A stretch of 39,534 nucleotides of DNA, from positions 1 to 39,534 of the forward strand of contig QKED01000060.1 of the NCBI GenBank assembly GCA_003252455.1, written 5' to 3'. The DNA comes from Gammaproteobacteria bacterium. GTDB taxonomy: Bacteria; Pseudomonadota; Gammaproteobacteria; Thiohalomonadales; Thiohalomonadaceae. Under the pieces are notes generated by a model. It was not told the DNA's origin. It made no database searches and saw only the letters and a program-made list of their open reading frames with translations. Both the position numbers and the translations under genes were made by a program. Shown in pieces: positions 26,093 to 33,633 of this stretch. Numbering within the stretch: position 1 is the first letter of the stretch; each line of letters opens with the position of its first letter.

Positions 26093-27301
26093 ATGTTGAT
26101 GAACCCCACGCCCATTGCCCCCTTTGCCATCGCCCGCCTGCCGCGCATCCTGTTTGGTCAGGGCGTCCTCGACCAGCTCCCGGCGGAGTTGGCCAAGCTG
26201 GGGCGCAAGGCACTCTTGGTACACGGTGCCTCGCTACTGCGCTCGCCCCTCTGGTCAGGACTGGAGGAGGCGGTGGCGGCGGCAGGGGTCGAGTGGCTGC
26301 AGTGTGGCGTGTCGGGCGAGCCCTCCCCGGAGGGGGTGGACGCGGCGGTGTCGGCCTTTCGCGGGCAGGGGATCGAGGTGGTGGTGGGCATCGGGGGCGG
26401 GAGCGTGATGGACGCGGCGAAGGCGATCGCCGCGCTGCTACCGCGCGGTAACTCGGTGCTGGACCATCTGGAGGATGTCGGCCGTGGGCTCCCTTACCAG
26501 GGGCCGCCACTGCCCCTGGTCGCCGTACCCACCACCGCGGGGACCGGCAGCGAGGCGACCAAAAACGCGGTGCTCAGCCGCCACGGTGCCGAGGGGTTCA
26601 AAAAGTCGTTCCGCGACGAGCGCATGGTGGCCGAGTTGGCGCTGGTGGACCCACGCCTTATCGCCGGGGCCCCCGCCGCGCTCATCGCCGCCCAGGGGAT
26701 GGATGCCTTCACCCAGTTGCTGGAGTCCTACGTCTCGCGGCGGGCCAACCCCTTCACCGACGCCCTGGCCTGGAGCGGTCTGGAGGCGGTGGCGAGCGGG
26801 TTTGTCGCTGCCTGGCAGGGTGGGGAGGGCGAGGTGGCCACGCTGGGGCGCGGCTGCATGGCCTACGGGGCGCTGCTCTCGGGCATCACCCTGGCCCAGG
26901 TGGGGCTCGGCTCGGTGCACGGTCTGGCGCAGCCGCTCGGCTCATTCTTTCCCATCCCGCACGGGGTCGCCTGCGGCAGCGTGCTGGCGGAGGCGACCCA
27001 GGTCAATATCGAGGCCCTGCGCGCGCGCGCGCCCGAGAGTTCGGCACTGGCCAAGTACGCCCGCGTCGGGCGGCTGTTGGCCGCCGACGCTGGGCTCTCG
27101 GCAGAAGAGGCCCACGCTGCACTGCTCCGCCAGCTCGTGGCATGGCGCGAGCAGATGGGCATCGCGCGGCTTGGCCACTACGGGGTCGCCTCCACTGACC
27201 TGCCACGCATCGTCGCCGCCTCTCGTGGCAACAGCATGCAGAGCAACCCCATCGTACTCAGCGACGCCGAGGTGGCGTCGATCGTCGCGGCGCGTCTCTA
27301 G
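26093..27301 (+). CDS. Iron-containing (type III) alcohol dehydrogenase
   Basis: 402 residues. NAD(P)-binding GGGSVMDAAK is at 101-110 and 'PTTAGTGSEAT' at 146-156. The metal site uses Asp204, His276 and His290, but the expected second ligand (His in the DALTH pattern) is Gln208 (GMDAFTQLLES). The start is ATG 26093, with ATG 26099 as an alternative. It follows the radical SAM/transferase genes on the same strand after a 147-base gap, so it may or may not belong to that cluster. A reductase/oxidase role on an aldehyde or alcohol is implied; the substrate is unknown. Its stop overlaps the convergent next gene. Confidence 0.9.
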   Translation: MLMNPTPIAPFAIARLPRILFGQGVLDQLPAELAKLGRKALLVHGASLLRSPLWSGLEEAVAAAGVEWLQCGVSGEPSPEGVDAAVSAFRGQGIEVVVGIGGGSVMDAAKAIAALLPRGNSVLDHLEDVGRGLPYQGPPLPLVAVPTTAGTGSEATKNAVLSRHGAEGFKKSFRDERMVAELALVDPRLIAGAPAALIAAQGMDAFTQLLESYVSRRANPFTDALAWSGLEAVASGFVAAWQGGEGEVATLGRGCMAYGALLSGITLAQVGLGSVHGLAQPLGSFFPIPHGVACGSVLAEATQVNIEALRARAPESSALAKYARVGRLLAADAGLSAEEAHAALLRQLVAWREQMGIARLGHYGVASTDLPRIVAASRGNSMQSNPIVLSDAEVASIVAARL

Positions 27302-27894
27302 TCGAGTCGTGCCAATGGGCCGCGATAGTAGAGATAACTCCAGGGGTGACCGCTGAGCCCCTCCAGTGCCCCCATCAGCACCTCGCCCGGTACCGCCTCC
27401 CCCTCGAAGATGCCGAAGATCACCACTGCGCGACGTGCCACCCCGGCACATTGACGCCACTTGAGATGTGCCACTGGGGTCGACTTCCCACAGGCGGGAC
27501 AGTGCCAGGGCGGGGTGAGCCCCTCCTCCAGGCGGAGCTGCCAATCCTCGAAGCGGTGCCCACAGCGGCAGCGTGGGGTCTTTACGTTCTCCCCGTACAG
27601 TAGGCGTGCAGGCTCCCAGGCCGGGGTGATGGCCACGTGGCAGAAGTGCTCACCCGTCGCCCCCGGCTCACCCAACGCCACCACCGGGGAGCAGCCGAGG
27701 AAGGTGAGCAGGTAGAGAAACTCCTCCCCCGGCCTGAAGTGTGCCCGACCTTGATAGTCGAGCGGCGCATCGATGAGCGCCAACGTCCGCAGCCGCTGTT
27801 CGAGTGCTTGTGTCTCGACCGGCCCCGTGTCCGCCTCGCTCTGGAAGAGGACGAGGGCCTGTTCAATCTTGTTGGCTTCGCAGTTGAGGGTCAT
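27298..27894 (-). CDS. Unknown protein with a zinc-ribbon-like cysteine set, 198 residues
   Basis: I do not recognise the family. The cysteines Cys109, Cys111 and Cys132, Cys135 (CRCGHRFEDW ... HCPACGKS) look like a zinc ribbon or rubredoxin-like knuckle. The N-terminal half has 'LDYQGRAHFRPGEEFLYLLTFLGCSP' and the C-terminal end 'HPWSYLYYRG'. No signal peptide or membrane helix is present. It is convergent with the alcohol dehydrogenase, overlapping by four bases, and is preceded by the AT-rich region at 27895-28296. Confidence 0.78.
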   Translation of the reverse strand: MTLNCEANKIEQALVLFQSEADTGPVETQALEQRLRTLALIDAPLDYQGRAHFRPGEEFLYLLTFLGCSPVVALGEPGATGEHFCHVAITPAWEPARLLYGENVKTPRCRCGHRFEDWQLRLEEGLTPPWHCPACGKSTPVAHLKWRQCAGVARRAVVIFGIFEGEAVPGEVLMGALEGLSGHPWSYLYYRGPLARLD

Positions 27895-27963
27895 AAATAG
27901 GTAATACTCAGATCGAAAAAATGTGAAAAGGTCGACAAAGAGGCGGGTTATTTATCGGTGACT

Positions 27964-27978
27964 TGGCCTGTCTCTTGC
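27964..27978 (+). promoter_or_regulatory. Sigma-54 (RpoN)-like promoter
   Basis: TGGCCTGTCTCTTGC matches the TGGCACG-N4-TTGC consensus, with the invariant GG and GC exactly 12 bases apart. It points toward the hemerythrin-like gene 320 bases downstream. No activator gene is adjacent. Confidence 0.5.
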
Positions 27979-28022
27979 GCGGGTATAGGGCAGGTATTTT
28001 ACCGCTTTCTTATCTACTTAAT

Positions 28023-28037
28023 TAGTAACCGTTACTA
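28023..28037. promoter_or_regulatory. 15-bp palindrome TAGTAAC-C-GTTACTA
   Basis: Perfect 7-bp arms around one base, located about 45 bases downstream of the sigma-54-like promoter. It may be an operator; the regulator is unknown. Confidence 0.4.
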
Positions 28038-28296
28038 TTAGCGGGTACTCATGTATATGACTGAAAAACAATAGAAAAAAGCCCGAAAAATACATTGCAA
28101 AAGTGTGTGGGATAGTGCTAATTTTTTTTCAGGCCGCGACACCGGCTGCATGTCGATAAATCACCGATCGGAACCGACCCGCACAAAAATTATACAGGGT
28201 CATGAGGAGGATTCCGGTCAGGCAGGCAGCACAATAAAATCAATACGGTAGTGGCCCCACTCTCAACCGATTTATTGTGATGGAGGAGCTCACACA

Positions 28297-28758
28297 ATGG
28301 CGGACAACAAGACCCACGTACCCTACGACGAGTTGCATCAACAGAACCACAAGATCTCCGAGATGTGCAAGGTACTCTCCCTGCTCATCGAAGATCGCGG
28401 CGCCTGCGACACCAGCATCACCTGCGGACTGTTCATGGACTTCGCCAACTCCTTCCGTGAACACATGGATCTGGAGGACCGCTCCATCTACTCCCGCCTG
28501 CTGGCCAGTACCGACCGCCAAGTGAACGCCGAGGCGTCCCGTTCGCTGAACGCCTCCAAGGAGCTGAAGCGCATCTTCAACGGCTATATGCACAAGTGGT
28601 GTCGCCAGGGCCTGAGCATCAAGGATCACCCGACCTTCATCGCCGATACGCGCGAGATCTTCAACCTGATCCTCGAACGCATTCAGGTCGAGACCGAGGA
28701 GCTCTACCCGATGATGCGCAACCTGGAGTCTGGCGAGCGCGTCGCCGCCAGCGCCTGA
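28297..28758 (+). CDS. Hemerythrin-like (HHE domain) protein
   Basis: 153-residue four-helix-bundle protein. Candidate di-iron ligands are His18 (QQNHKI), His56 and Glu60 (REHMDLE), His99 (YMHKW) and Glu132/Glu135 (VETEELYP), fitting the HHE cation-binding pattern. An excellent ribosome site, GGAGGAG, precedes ATG 28297. Single-domain proteins of this sort bind O2 or NO, or protect Fe-S clusters; which applies here cannot be read from sequence. It has its own promoter region and a strong terminator, i.e. it is a one-gene transcript. Confidence 0.85.
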   Translation: MADNKTHVPYDELHQQNHKISEMCKVLSLLIEDRGACDTSITCGLFMDFANSFREHMDLEDRSIYSRLLASTDRQVNAEASRSLNASKELKRIFNGYMHKWCRQGLSIKDHPTFIADTREIFNLILERIQVETEELYPMMRNLESGERVAASA

Positions 28759-28794
28759 CCGCATACCCATAACAAGATCCGATAGAGCCTCTGC

Positions 28795-28823
28795 ACCGGT
28801 GGCCTCGGCCACCGGTTTTTTTT
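28795..28823 (+). terminator. Strong intrinsic terminator after the hemerythrin-like gene
   Basis: ACCGGTGGCC (28795-28804) pairs perfectly with GGCCACCGGT (28807-28816), followed by a run of eight T. It ends the plus-strand transcript just before the convergent M61 peptidase gene. Confidence 0.93.
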
Positions 28824-28829
28824 CGTCTA

Positions 28830-30629
28830 TTACTCGCCCAACCAGGCGCGGCGGCGCAGCACAGTCACGGCGTCGGCCTGTTCATCCAGCTCCAGGTAGC
28901 AGGTATCCAGCTCCGCCGCGCTCAGCTCCACCTCGAACTCCAACAGTTCATCGCGGCGGAAGGCGTGTAGTTTGAGCGACTCGCCGATCGGGTAGCCTGC
29001 GATACGCTCCGCCAGTTGGGCGTGGCTCACCTGCAACCCATCCACTGCCACCAACAGGTCACCCCCGCTCAGGCCGGCGCGCTGCGCCGGACTGTGGCTG
29101 AGGACGCTGGTGAGGCGTACGCCGAACGGCTCCTCCTTGGTGCGTACACCGAGGGCACTGCGCCCGGCCGGTTGTTTGGCCGCTACGCCGCCTAGGTCCT
29201 TCGCCCCCTCGCTGGCGCGCAGATGCAGGTGCACGCCGTGACCGGCGAGCAGCTCGCCCAGCGGCAGCTCGTCGGTACTGCGCAGTGCCCGCTCGAACCA
29301 GTCGCTCAGCTCCAATCCGGCCAGCGTGGCGATGCGTGCCTCCAGCCCCTGCGGGGTGACGCCGCTGGGGTCGGCCAGGTAGTCGGCCCAGAGCGCCTGC
29401 ATCACCTGGTCGAGGTTCATCCCCCCGGCGCTGTGCTCACGTAGGGTGAGGTCGAGGGCTAGCGCGATGAGTGCCCCCTTGCTGTAGTAGCTGATGATGG
29501 CGTTGGGGCCGTTCTCATCCATCTTGTAGAGCTTGGTCCAGGCATCGAAACTGGAGTCTGAGACGCTCTGCAGGTGGCGACCCGGGGTGCGCAGTACCCG
29601 CGTCAGCCCCTGGCCGAGCAGCTCCAGGTAGGCGGGGAGGGTCACCACGCCGCTGCGCAGCAGGGCGAGGTCGTCGTAGTAGGAGGTGACCCCCTCGAAG
29701 AACCAGAGCAGCGGGGTAGGTTGCTCTCGGCTCAGTTCGTAGGGGACGAAGAGTGCCGGTTTGATGCGTTTGACGTTCCAGGTGTGGAAGTACTCGTGGC
29801 TGCAGAGACCGAGCAGGGTGCGATAGCCCTCGCTCTGCTTCACCTCTCCCGGTAGCGGGAGGTGCGTGCGGTTGCACATCAGGCTGGTGGAGCTGCGGTG
29901 CTCCAGACCGCCATAGCCATCGCCGGTGACTTGCAGCATGAAGAGGTAGCGTGACATGGGCGCCGGCTCGCCAAACAGGCGGATCTGGTATTCACAGGTC
30001 GCCTGCAGGTCCCGGCAGAGGCGCTCGCCATCGACGCGAAAGCGCCCGCTGATGGCCACGTCGTGCGGTACGCCGCATGCCTCGAAGTGATAGAGGGCGA
30101 AGCGGCCCATCTCGACCGGATGGTCGAGCAGTTCGTCATAGTCCCGCGCCTGGTATTCGCCAAACGCATATGGCTCGGCGCCCGCACTCGGCAGTGTGGT
30201 GGCCACACGCCAACCCTGAGCCCCGGGGGGCGGTACCAGGGTCACACCACAGGGCTGGTCGGTCTGTCCCTCCACGGCGAGGCAGAGAGCGACGGCGTTG
30301 AAGTAGGCGTGGGAGGCGTCGAGGTGGGCGCCGCGTACCGAGAGGTCCCAGGCGTAGACTTGGGCGGTAACCACTACAGGGCCGTCGCAGGGGGGCAGGC
30401 GCCAGCGCTGTTTGTCGAGCTTCTCCAACGTCAGGGGGCCGTCGGCGCAACTCGCCTTGAGGGTGACGATGTTCCGGGCGAAGTCGCGGATCATGTAACT
30501 ACCTGGGATCCAGGCGGGGAGATTGAGGTGCTGCCCCAGCGGGTCTGGCGACTGGATGGTCAGCACCACCTCGTAGAGGTGGGCATGGGGCTGTTTGGGG
30601 GTGATGCGGTAGTGGATGGCGGCAGACAT
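28830..30629 (-). CDS. M61 family glycyl-aminopeptidase-like protein with PDZ domain
   Basis: 599 residues. N-terminal beta domain (about 1-170), then a gluzincin catalytic domain with HEYFH at 278-282 (zinc His278, His282, catalytic Glu279) and the third zinc ligand Glu312 in 'FFEGVTSYYDD'. 'HTWNVKRIKP' after the HExxH is typical of M61. A PDZ domain lies at about 500-570 (GVRLTSVLSHSPAQRAGLSGGDLLVAVDG). ATG at 30627-30629 follows CGAGGAGC; an upstream open frame is not used. No signal peptide is seen, so it is probably cytoplasmic. The family is named for glycyl aminopeptidase activity in Sphingomonas. Confidence 0.92.
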   Translation of the reverse strand: MSAAIHYRITPKQPHAHLYEVVLTIQSPDPLGQHLNLPAWIPGSYMIRDFARNIVTLKASCADGPLTLEKLDKQRWRLPPCDGPVVVTAQVYAWDLSVRGAHLDASHAYFNAVALCLAVEGQTDQPCGVTLVPPPGAQGWRVATTLPSAGAEPYAFGEYQARDYDELLDHPVEMGRFALYHFEACGVPHDVAISGRFRVDGERLCRDLQATCEYQIRLFGEPAPMSRYLFMLQVTGDGYGGLEHRSSTSLMCNRTHLPLPGEVKQSEGYRTLLGLCSHEYFHTWNVKRIKPALFVPYELSREQPTPLLWFFEGVTSYYDDLALLRSGVVTLPAYLELLGQGLTRVLRTPGRHLQSVSDSSFDAWTKLYKMDENGPNAIISYYSKGALIALALDLTLREHSAGGMNLDQVMQALWADYLADPSGVTPQGLEARIATLAGLELSDWFERALRSTDELPLGELLAGHGVHLHLRASEGAKDLGGVAAKQPAGRSALGVRTKEEPFGVRLTSVLSHSPAQRAGLSGGDLLVAVDGLQVSHAQLAERIAGYPIGESLKLHAFRRDELLEFEVELSAAELDTCYLELDEQADAVTVLRRRAWLGE

Positions 30630-31054
30630 GGGGGCTCCTCGACATGGGCGGCGTGCAGTGGCCTGGCGGGCACGTGACGCCCGGCATACTCGGCTATATG
30701 GGGGCGGGCGTTCAAGCACCCAGCCGGGGCGGTGGGGATATACGGGGGTCACGCTGAGGGCATTTTAATGGAACGCCGCACGAAGCGGTGTGCGTGGGCC
30801 GTGCTACCTAGGGCTAACGCCACCCTACGGGGCGAACCGTAATGAAGCACGCTACCGTCACGCGGGGGCACCGCGTGCCGGAGTGCAGAATAGCGTTGGG
30901 TGCGTGCGGCTCACGCTGCGGTAGGCAATAGGGGACTTTGCGCCCGCCGCTCAGGGGTGTCAGCCTAGGTGTGGGGATCATGGGCGAGGGTGTTTGCACG
31001 CCGTGCCCTGCAGGCACTTGAGCACGCCTACCCTGAAAAAGCCACGGGTATGGC
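30630..31054. other. Intergenic region between the M61 gene and the tRNA promoter
   Basis: About 425 bases with no gene I can support. The part at about 30,780-30,950 is rich in short inverted and near-repeated blocks (for example GGCTAACGCCACCCTACGG and CACGCGGGGGCACCGCGTG), which resembles the dispersed extragenic repeats common in gammaproteobacteria. A 67-codon minus-strand frame in this region has no coding character. Confidence 0.4.
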
Positions 31055-31083
31055 TTGACCCCCTAGGGGGCTACGAGTATAGT
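31055..31083 (+). promoter_or_regulatory. Promoter of the tRNA cluster with palindromic spacer
   Basis: TTGACC (31055-31060) and TATAGT (31078-31083) with an ideal 17-base spacer, ending 37 bases before the first tRNA. The GC-rich discriminator TGCGCACC is typical of stable-RNA promoters under growth-rate control. The spacer holds the palindrome CCCCCTAGGGGG (31059-31070). Confidence 0.85.
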
Positions 31084-31119
31084 TGCGCACCTCTCGCCGT
31101 AGAGGCGTGACGCCACACT

Positions 31120-31196
31120 CGGGGTATAGCGCAGTCTGGTAGCGCGCCTGCTTTGGGAGCAGGATGTCGGGAGTTCGAATCTCTCTACCCCGACCA
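31120..31196 (+). tRNA. tRNA-Pro (anticodon TGG)
   Basis: 77 bases including an encoded CCA. Acceptor CGGGGTA pairs with TACCCCG; anticodon stem CCTGC/GCAGG with loop TTTGGGA gives anticodon TGG; the T arm has GTTCGAAT. First gene of a three-tRNA transcript. Confidence 0.97.
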
Positions 31197-31251
31197 AATT
31201 TTCGTAGGCAAGCTAAAATCTTTTTGCTAGCATACGCGGACTCTGAACAGA

Positions 31252-31328
31252 GCGCCTGTAGCTCATCCGGATAGAGCATCGGCCTTCTAAGCCGAGGGTA
31301 GCAGGTTCGAGTCCTGCCAGGCGCGCCA
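31252..31328 (+). tRNA. tRNA-Arg (anticodon TCT)
   Basis: 77 bases with encoded CCA. Acceptor GCGCCTG pairs with CAGGCGC; anticodon loop CTTCTAA gives TCT, reading AGA/AGG; T loop GTTCGAGT. Located between the Pro and His tRNAs. Confidence 0.97.
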
Positions 31329-31356
31329 ATAGCCGCCTGGCGGTAACAGTTTCTCT

Positions 31357-31433
31357 GGTGGATATAGCTCAGTTGGTAGAGTCCTGGTTTGTGGTACCAG
31401 TTGTCGTGGGTTCGAGTCCCATTATCCACCCCA
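31357..31433 (+). tRNA. tRNA-His (anticodon GTG)
   Basis: 77 bases, counting the extra 5' G (G-1) that pairs with the C discriminator as in all bacterial tRNA-His, and encoded CCA. Anticodon stem CTGGT/ACCAG with loop TTGTGGT gives GTG. Followed at once by a strong terminator. Confidence 0.97.
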
Positions 31434-31439
31434 TCTCCT

Positions 31440-31468
31440 AAAAGGCCCGCTCATCGAGCGGGCCTTTT
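31440..31468. terminator. Bidirectional terminator after the tRNA cluster
   Basis: AAAAGGCCCGCTC (31440-31452) and GAGCGGGCCTTTT (31456-31468) form a perfect 13-bp stem with a three-base loop. A and T runs on both sides serve the tRNA transcript and the convergent rlmA transcript. Confidence 0.93.
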
Positions 31469-31482
31469 GCTTTTCTAGCCCA

Positions 31483-32313
31483 CTACTGTTTACGCACCCG
31501 GCGCAGCACCACCTCGACCCCTAAGGCCAGGCTCTCGGCCTGGGCCGCCGCCTCGCGCCCGGTCGCCGAGGCCCGGTGCAGGTGCGGGGTCATCGCCAGC
31601 AGGTCGGCGAGCGCCGCCTGTGGGATGGGGGCGGTGGTAAAGCGGAGGGTCGCCTCGCGCTGTAGGGCGAAGCCCTGGGCCAGCCCGGCGTCGATAGGCG
31701 CAACCGGCTTACGACGCACCTCGGGATAGATGAGTTCGCGTAGTGCCAGCAGATGGTCGGGCCCGGCGTCCAGCAGCAGCAGCTCACCGTTGGGGCGCAG
31801 CAGGGTGTGAAACGCCGCCCAAACGGGAAAGCCGAAGAGGCTCAGACAGAGGTCGACCGATGTGGGCAGGATGGGCGGCTGACGATTACTCGCCACCAGC
31901 CAGTGCACCGCCGGGCTGCGTCGCGTCGCCGCCTGCACCGCCCATTTGGAGATGTCGAAGCCGACCACGCAGCTTCCCGCGGCCAGGTGGGGCAGCAACT
32001 GCTGTAGGTACCACCCCTCGCCACAACCGGCGTCGAGCAGGGTGATGGGCCGCCCGGCGGCGACCTCGATCACCTCTTCGATCAGCGCCGCGGCCAATGG
32101 CAGGTAGTGTCCGGCATCGAGGAAGCGGCCACGCGCCGCCACCATTGTCTTGCTGTCACCGGGCTCTTTCGAGCGCTTGTGCTGCACGGGGAGCAGATGA
32201 ACATGGCCCTGGCGGGCGATATCGAAGCTGTGGTTGTTGGCACAGGCGTAGCGTTGCTCCCGATGCACGAGCGCAGTGCCACACAGCGGACAGGCGAGGG
32301 GCGGGCAGCTCAT
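31483..32313 (-). CDS. rlmA: 23S rRNA (guanine-N1)-methyltransferase RlmA
   Basis: 276 residues. The N-terminal zinc site is Cys8, Cys11, Cys24, His28 (ACPLC ... CANNHSFDIARQG), followed by the family's 'VHLLPVQHKRSKEPGDSK' block (37-55). The SAM-binding motif LLDAGCGEGW is at 92-101. E. coli RlmA methylates G745 of 23S rRNA in helix 35. ATG overlaps the stop of the nucleoside transporter gene (ATGA), so it is the last gene of that minus-strand operon. Confidence 0.93.
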   Translation of the reverse strand: MSCPPLACPLCGTALVHREQRYACANNHSFDIARQGHVHLLPVQHKRSKEPGDSKTMVAARGRFLDAGHYLPLAAALIEEVIEVAAGRPITLLDAGCGEGWYLQQLLPHLAAGSCVVGFDISKWAVQAATRRSPAVHWLVASNRQPPILPTSVDLCLSLFGFPVWAAFHTLLRPNGELLLLDAGPDHLLALRELIYPEVRRKPVAPIDAGLAQGFALQREATLRFTTAPIPQAALADLLAMTPHLHRASATGREAAAQAESLALGVEVVLRRVRKQ

Positions 32314-33560
32314 ACGCCGCTCACCCCGACGACGCCGACCACCGCGCCGGTCATGCAGGTGGCCAAGGTCCCTGCGACGATGGAACGAAGACCCAGGGCC
32401 GCCACCTCGGCACGCCGCTCAGGCACCAGGGTGGCGAGACCGCCGATGAGGATGCCGAGGCTACCGAGGTTGGCGAAACCGCACAGGGCGTAGGTCATGA
32501 TCAACTTGCTGCGCTCGGAGAGAGCGCCGCCTTCAAGCCCGGCCAGACGTAGATAGGCGAGCAGCTCGTTGAGCACCGTCTTGATCCCCATGAGCTGACC
32601 CGCCGTCTGTGCCTCGGCCCAGGGGATACCCATCAGCCACACCAGCGGCGCCATCAGCCAGCCGAGGATGCGCTCCAGCGAGAGCGGTGCACCGCCCACC
32701 TCGGGCAGCAGCCCCACCAGCTGATTGGCCAGACTCACCAGCGCCACCATCACCAGCAGCATGCCGATGACGTTGAGCAGCAGCTTGATGCCGTCGAGGG
32801 TCCCCTGGGTCACCGCGTCCATGCTGCTGGCGTAGCCGAGGTCGAGCTTGAGGTCGGCGTCGGTGTGCGGCCCCTCATGAGGGATCATCAGCCGCGCCAC
32901 CAGCAGCGCGGCGGGGGCGCTGATGAGCGAGGCGGCGAGGATGTGGCCCATGGCGTCCGGGATCACACCGCTCAAAAAGCTCGCGTAGAGCGCCATCACC
33001 GTGCCCGCCACCGTGGCCATGCCGCAGGTCATCACCGCGAACAGCTCGCCACGGCTCAGGGTGAGCAGATAGTGGCGCACCAGCAGCGGCGCCTCGGTCA
33101 TGCCGACAAACACATTGGCCGCTGCGCTCAACCCCAACGCTCCACCCACACCGAGACTACGCTGCAACAGCCAGGCAAAACCGCGCACCACCAGCGGCAG
33201 GATGCGCCAGTAGAAGAGTAGGGCAGAGAGTGCGCTGACGACGATGATCAGCGGCAGCGCGCGGAAGGCGAGGATGAAGTCACCGCCAGGGCGGTTGGCG
33301 TCGAACGGCAGGTCACCCCCGCCTACATAGCCGAAGACGAAGCTGGTGCCCGCGCGGGTCGCCTCCTCCAGCGCCAGGATCAACCCGTTGAGGGCGAGGA
33401 ACAGCTCGCGGAAGAGTGGCAGGTGCAGCAGCAGCGCGGCGAGCAGCAGTTGCACGCCAAGGCCGGTGGCGATGAGGCGCCAATCCGGCAGCGTGCGCCG
33501 TTCGGCCAGAAGCCAGGCGATGGCGGTGAGGGCCAGCAGGCCGAAGAGGGAGTGGAGCAT
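32310..33560 (-). CDS. NupC-like concentrative nucleoside transporter
   Basis: 416 residues with about ten hydrophobic helices. 'LSAAANVFVGMTEAPLLVRHYL' and 'CGMATVAGTVMALYASFL' are the first substrate/ion-binding block of the CNT family, and 'CGFANLGSLGILIGGLATLVPER' with 'RSIVAGTLATCMTGAVVGV' is the second half. CNT proteins import nucleosides with H+ or Na+. The gene follows a response regulator and a nucleobase-transporter-like histidine kinase on the same strand, which suggests it is the controlled uptake system. Substrate specificity (purine versus pyrimidine) is not readable. Confidence 0.92.
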   Translation of the reverse strand: MLHSLFGLLALTAIAWLLAERRTLPDWRLIATGLGVQLLLAALLLHLPLFRELFLALNGLILALEEATRAGTSFVFGYVGGGDLPFDANRPGGDFILAFRALPLIIVVSALSALLFYWRILPLVVRGFAWLLQRSLGVGGALGLSAAANVFVGMTEAPLLVRHYLLTLSRGELFAVMTCGMATVAGTVMALYASFLSGVIPDAMGHILAASLISAPAALLVARLMIPHEGPHTDADLKLDLGYASSMDAVTQGTLDGIKLLLNVIGMLLVMVALVSLANQLVGLLPEVGGAPLSLERILGWLMAPLVWLMGIPWAEAQTAGQLMGIKTVLNELLAYLRLAGLEGGALSERSKLIMTYALCGFANLGSLGILIGGLATLVPERRAEVAALGLRSIVAGTLATCMTGAVVGVVGVSGV

Positions 33561-33633
33561 GGGGCACCCTTGGGGGCTATGATGCAGGGATTGTCGCGCA
33601 GCTCGGCGTCACTGGCCACTGCCAGGGTCGAGG

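Larger units (their letters stand above)
27895..28296. other. AT-rich intergenic region upstream of the hemerythrin-like gene
   Basis: 402 bases without a gene, strikingly more AT-rich than the neighbours. It contains a sigma-54-like promoter (27964-27978) and a 15-bp palindrome (28023-28037), listed separately, an A-rich stretch, an eight-T run near 28120 and a tiny frame at 28051 too short to trust. If transcription starts at the sigma-54-like site, the leader of the hemerythrin mRNA would be about 300 bases. Confidence 0.6.

Noticed and set aside
30814-31017. 67-codon minus-strand frame upstream of the tRNAs
   Set aside because: No ribosome site, no domain-like pattern, and it lies in the repeat-like block.
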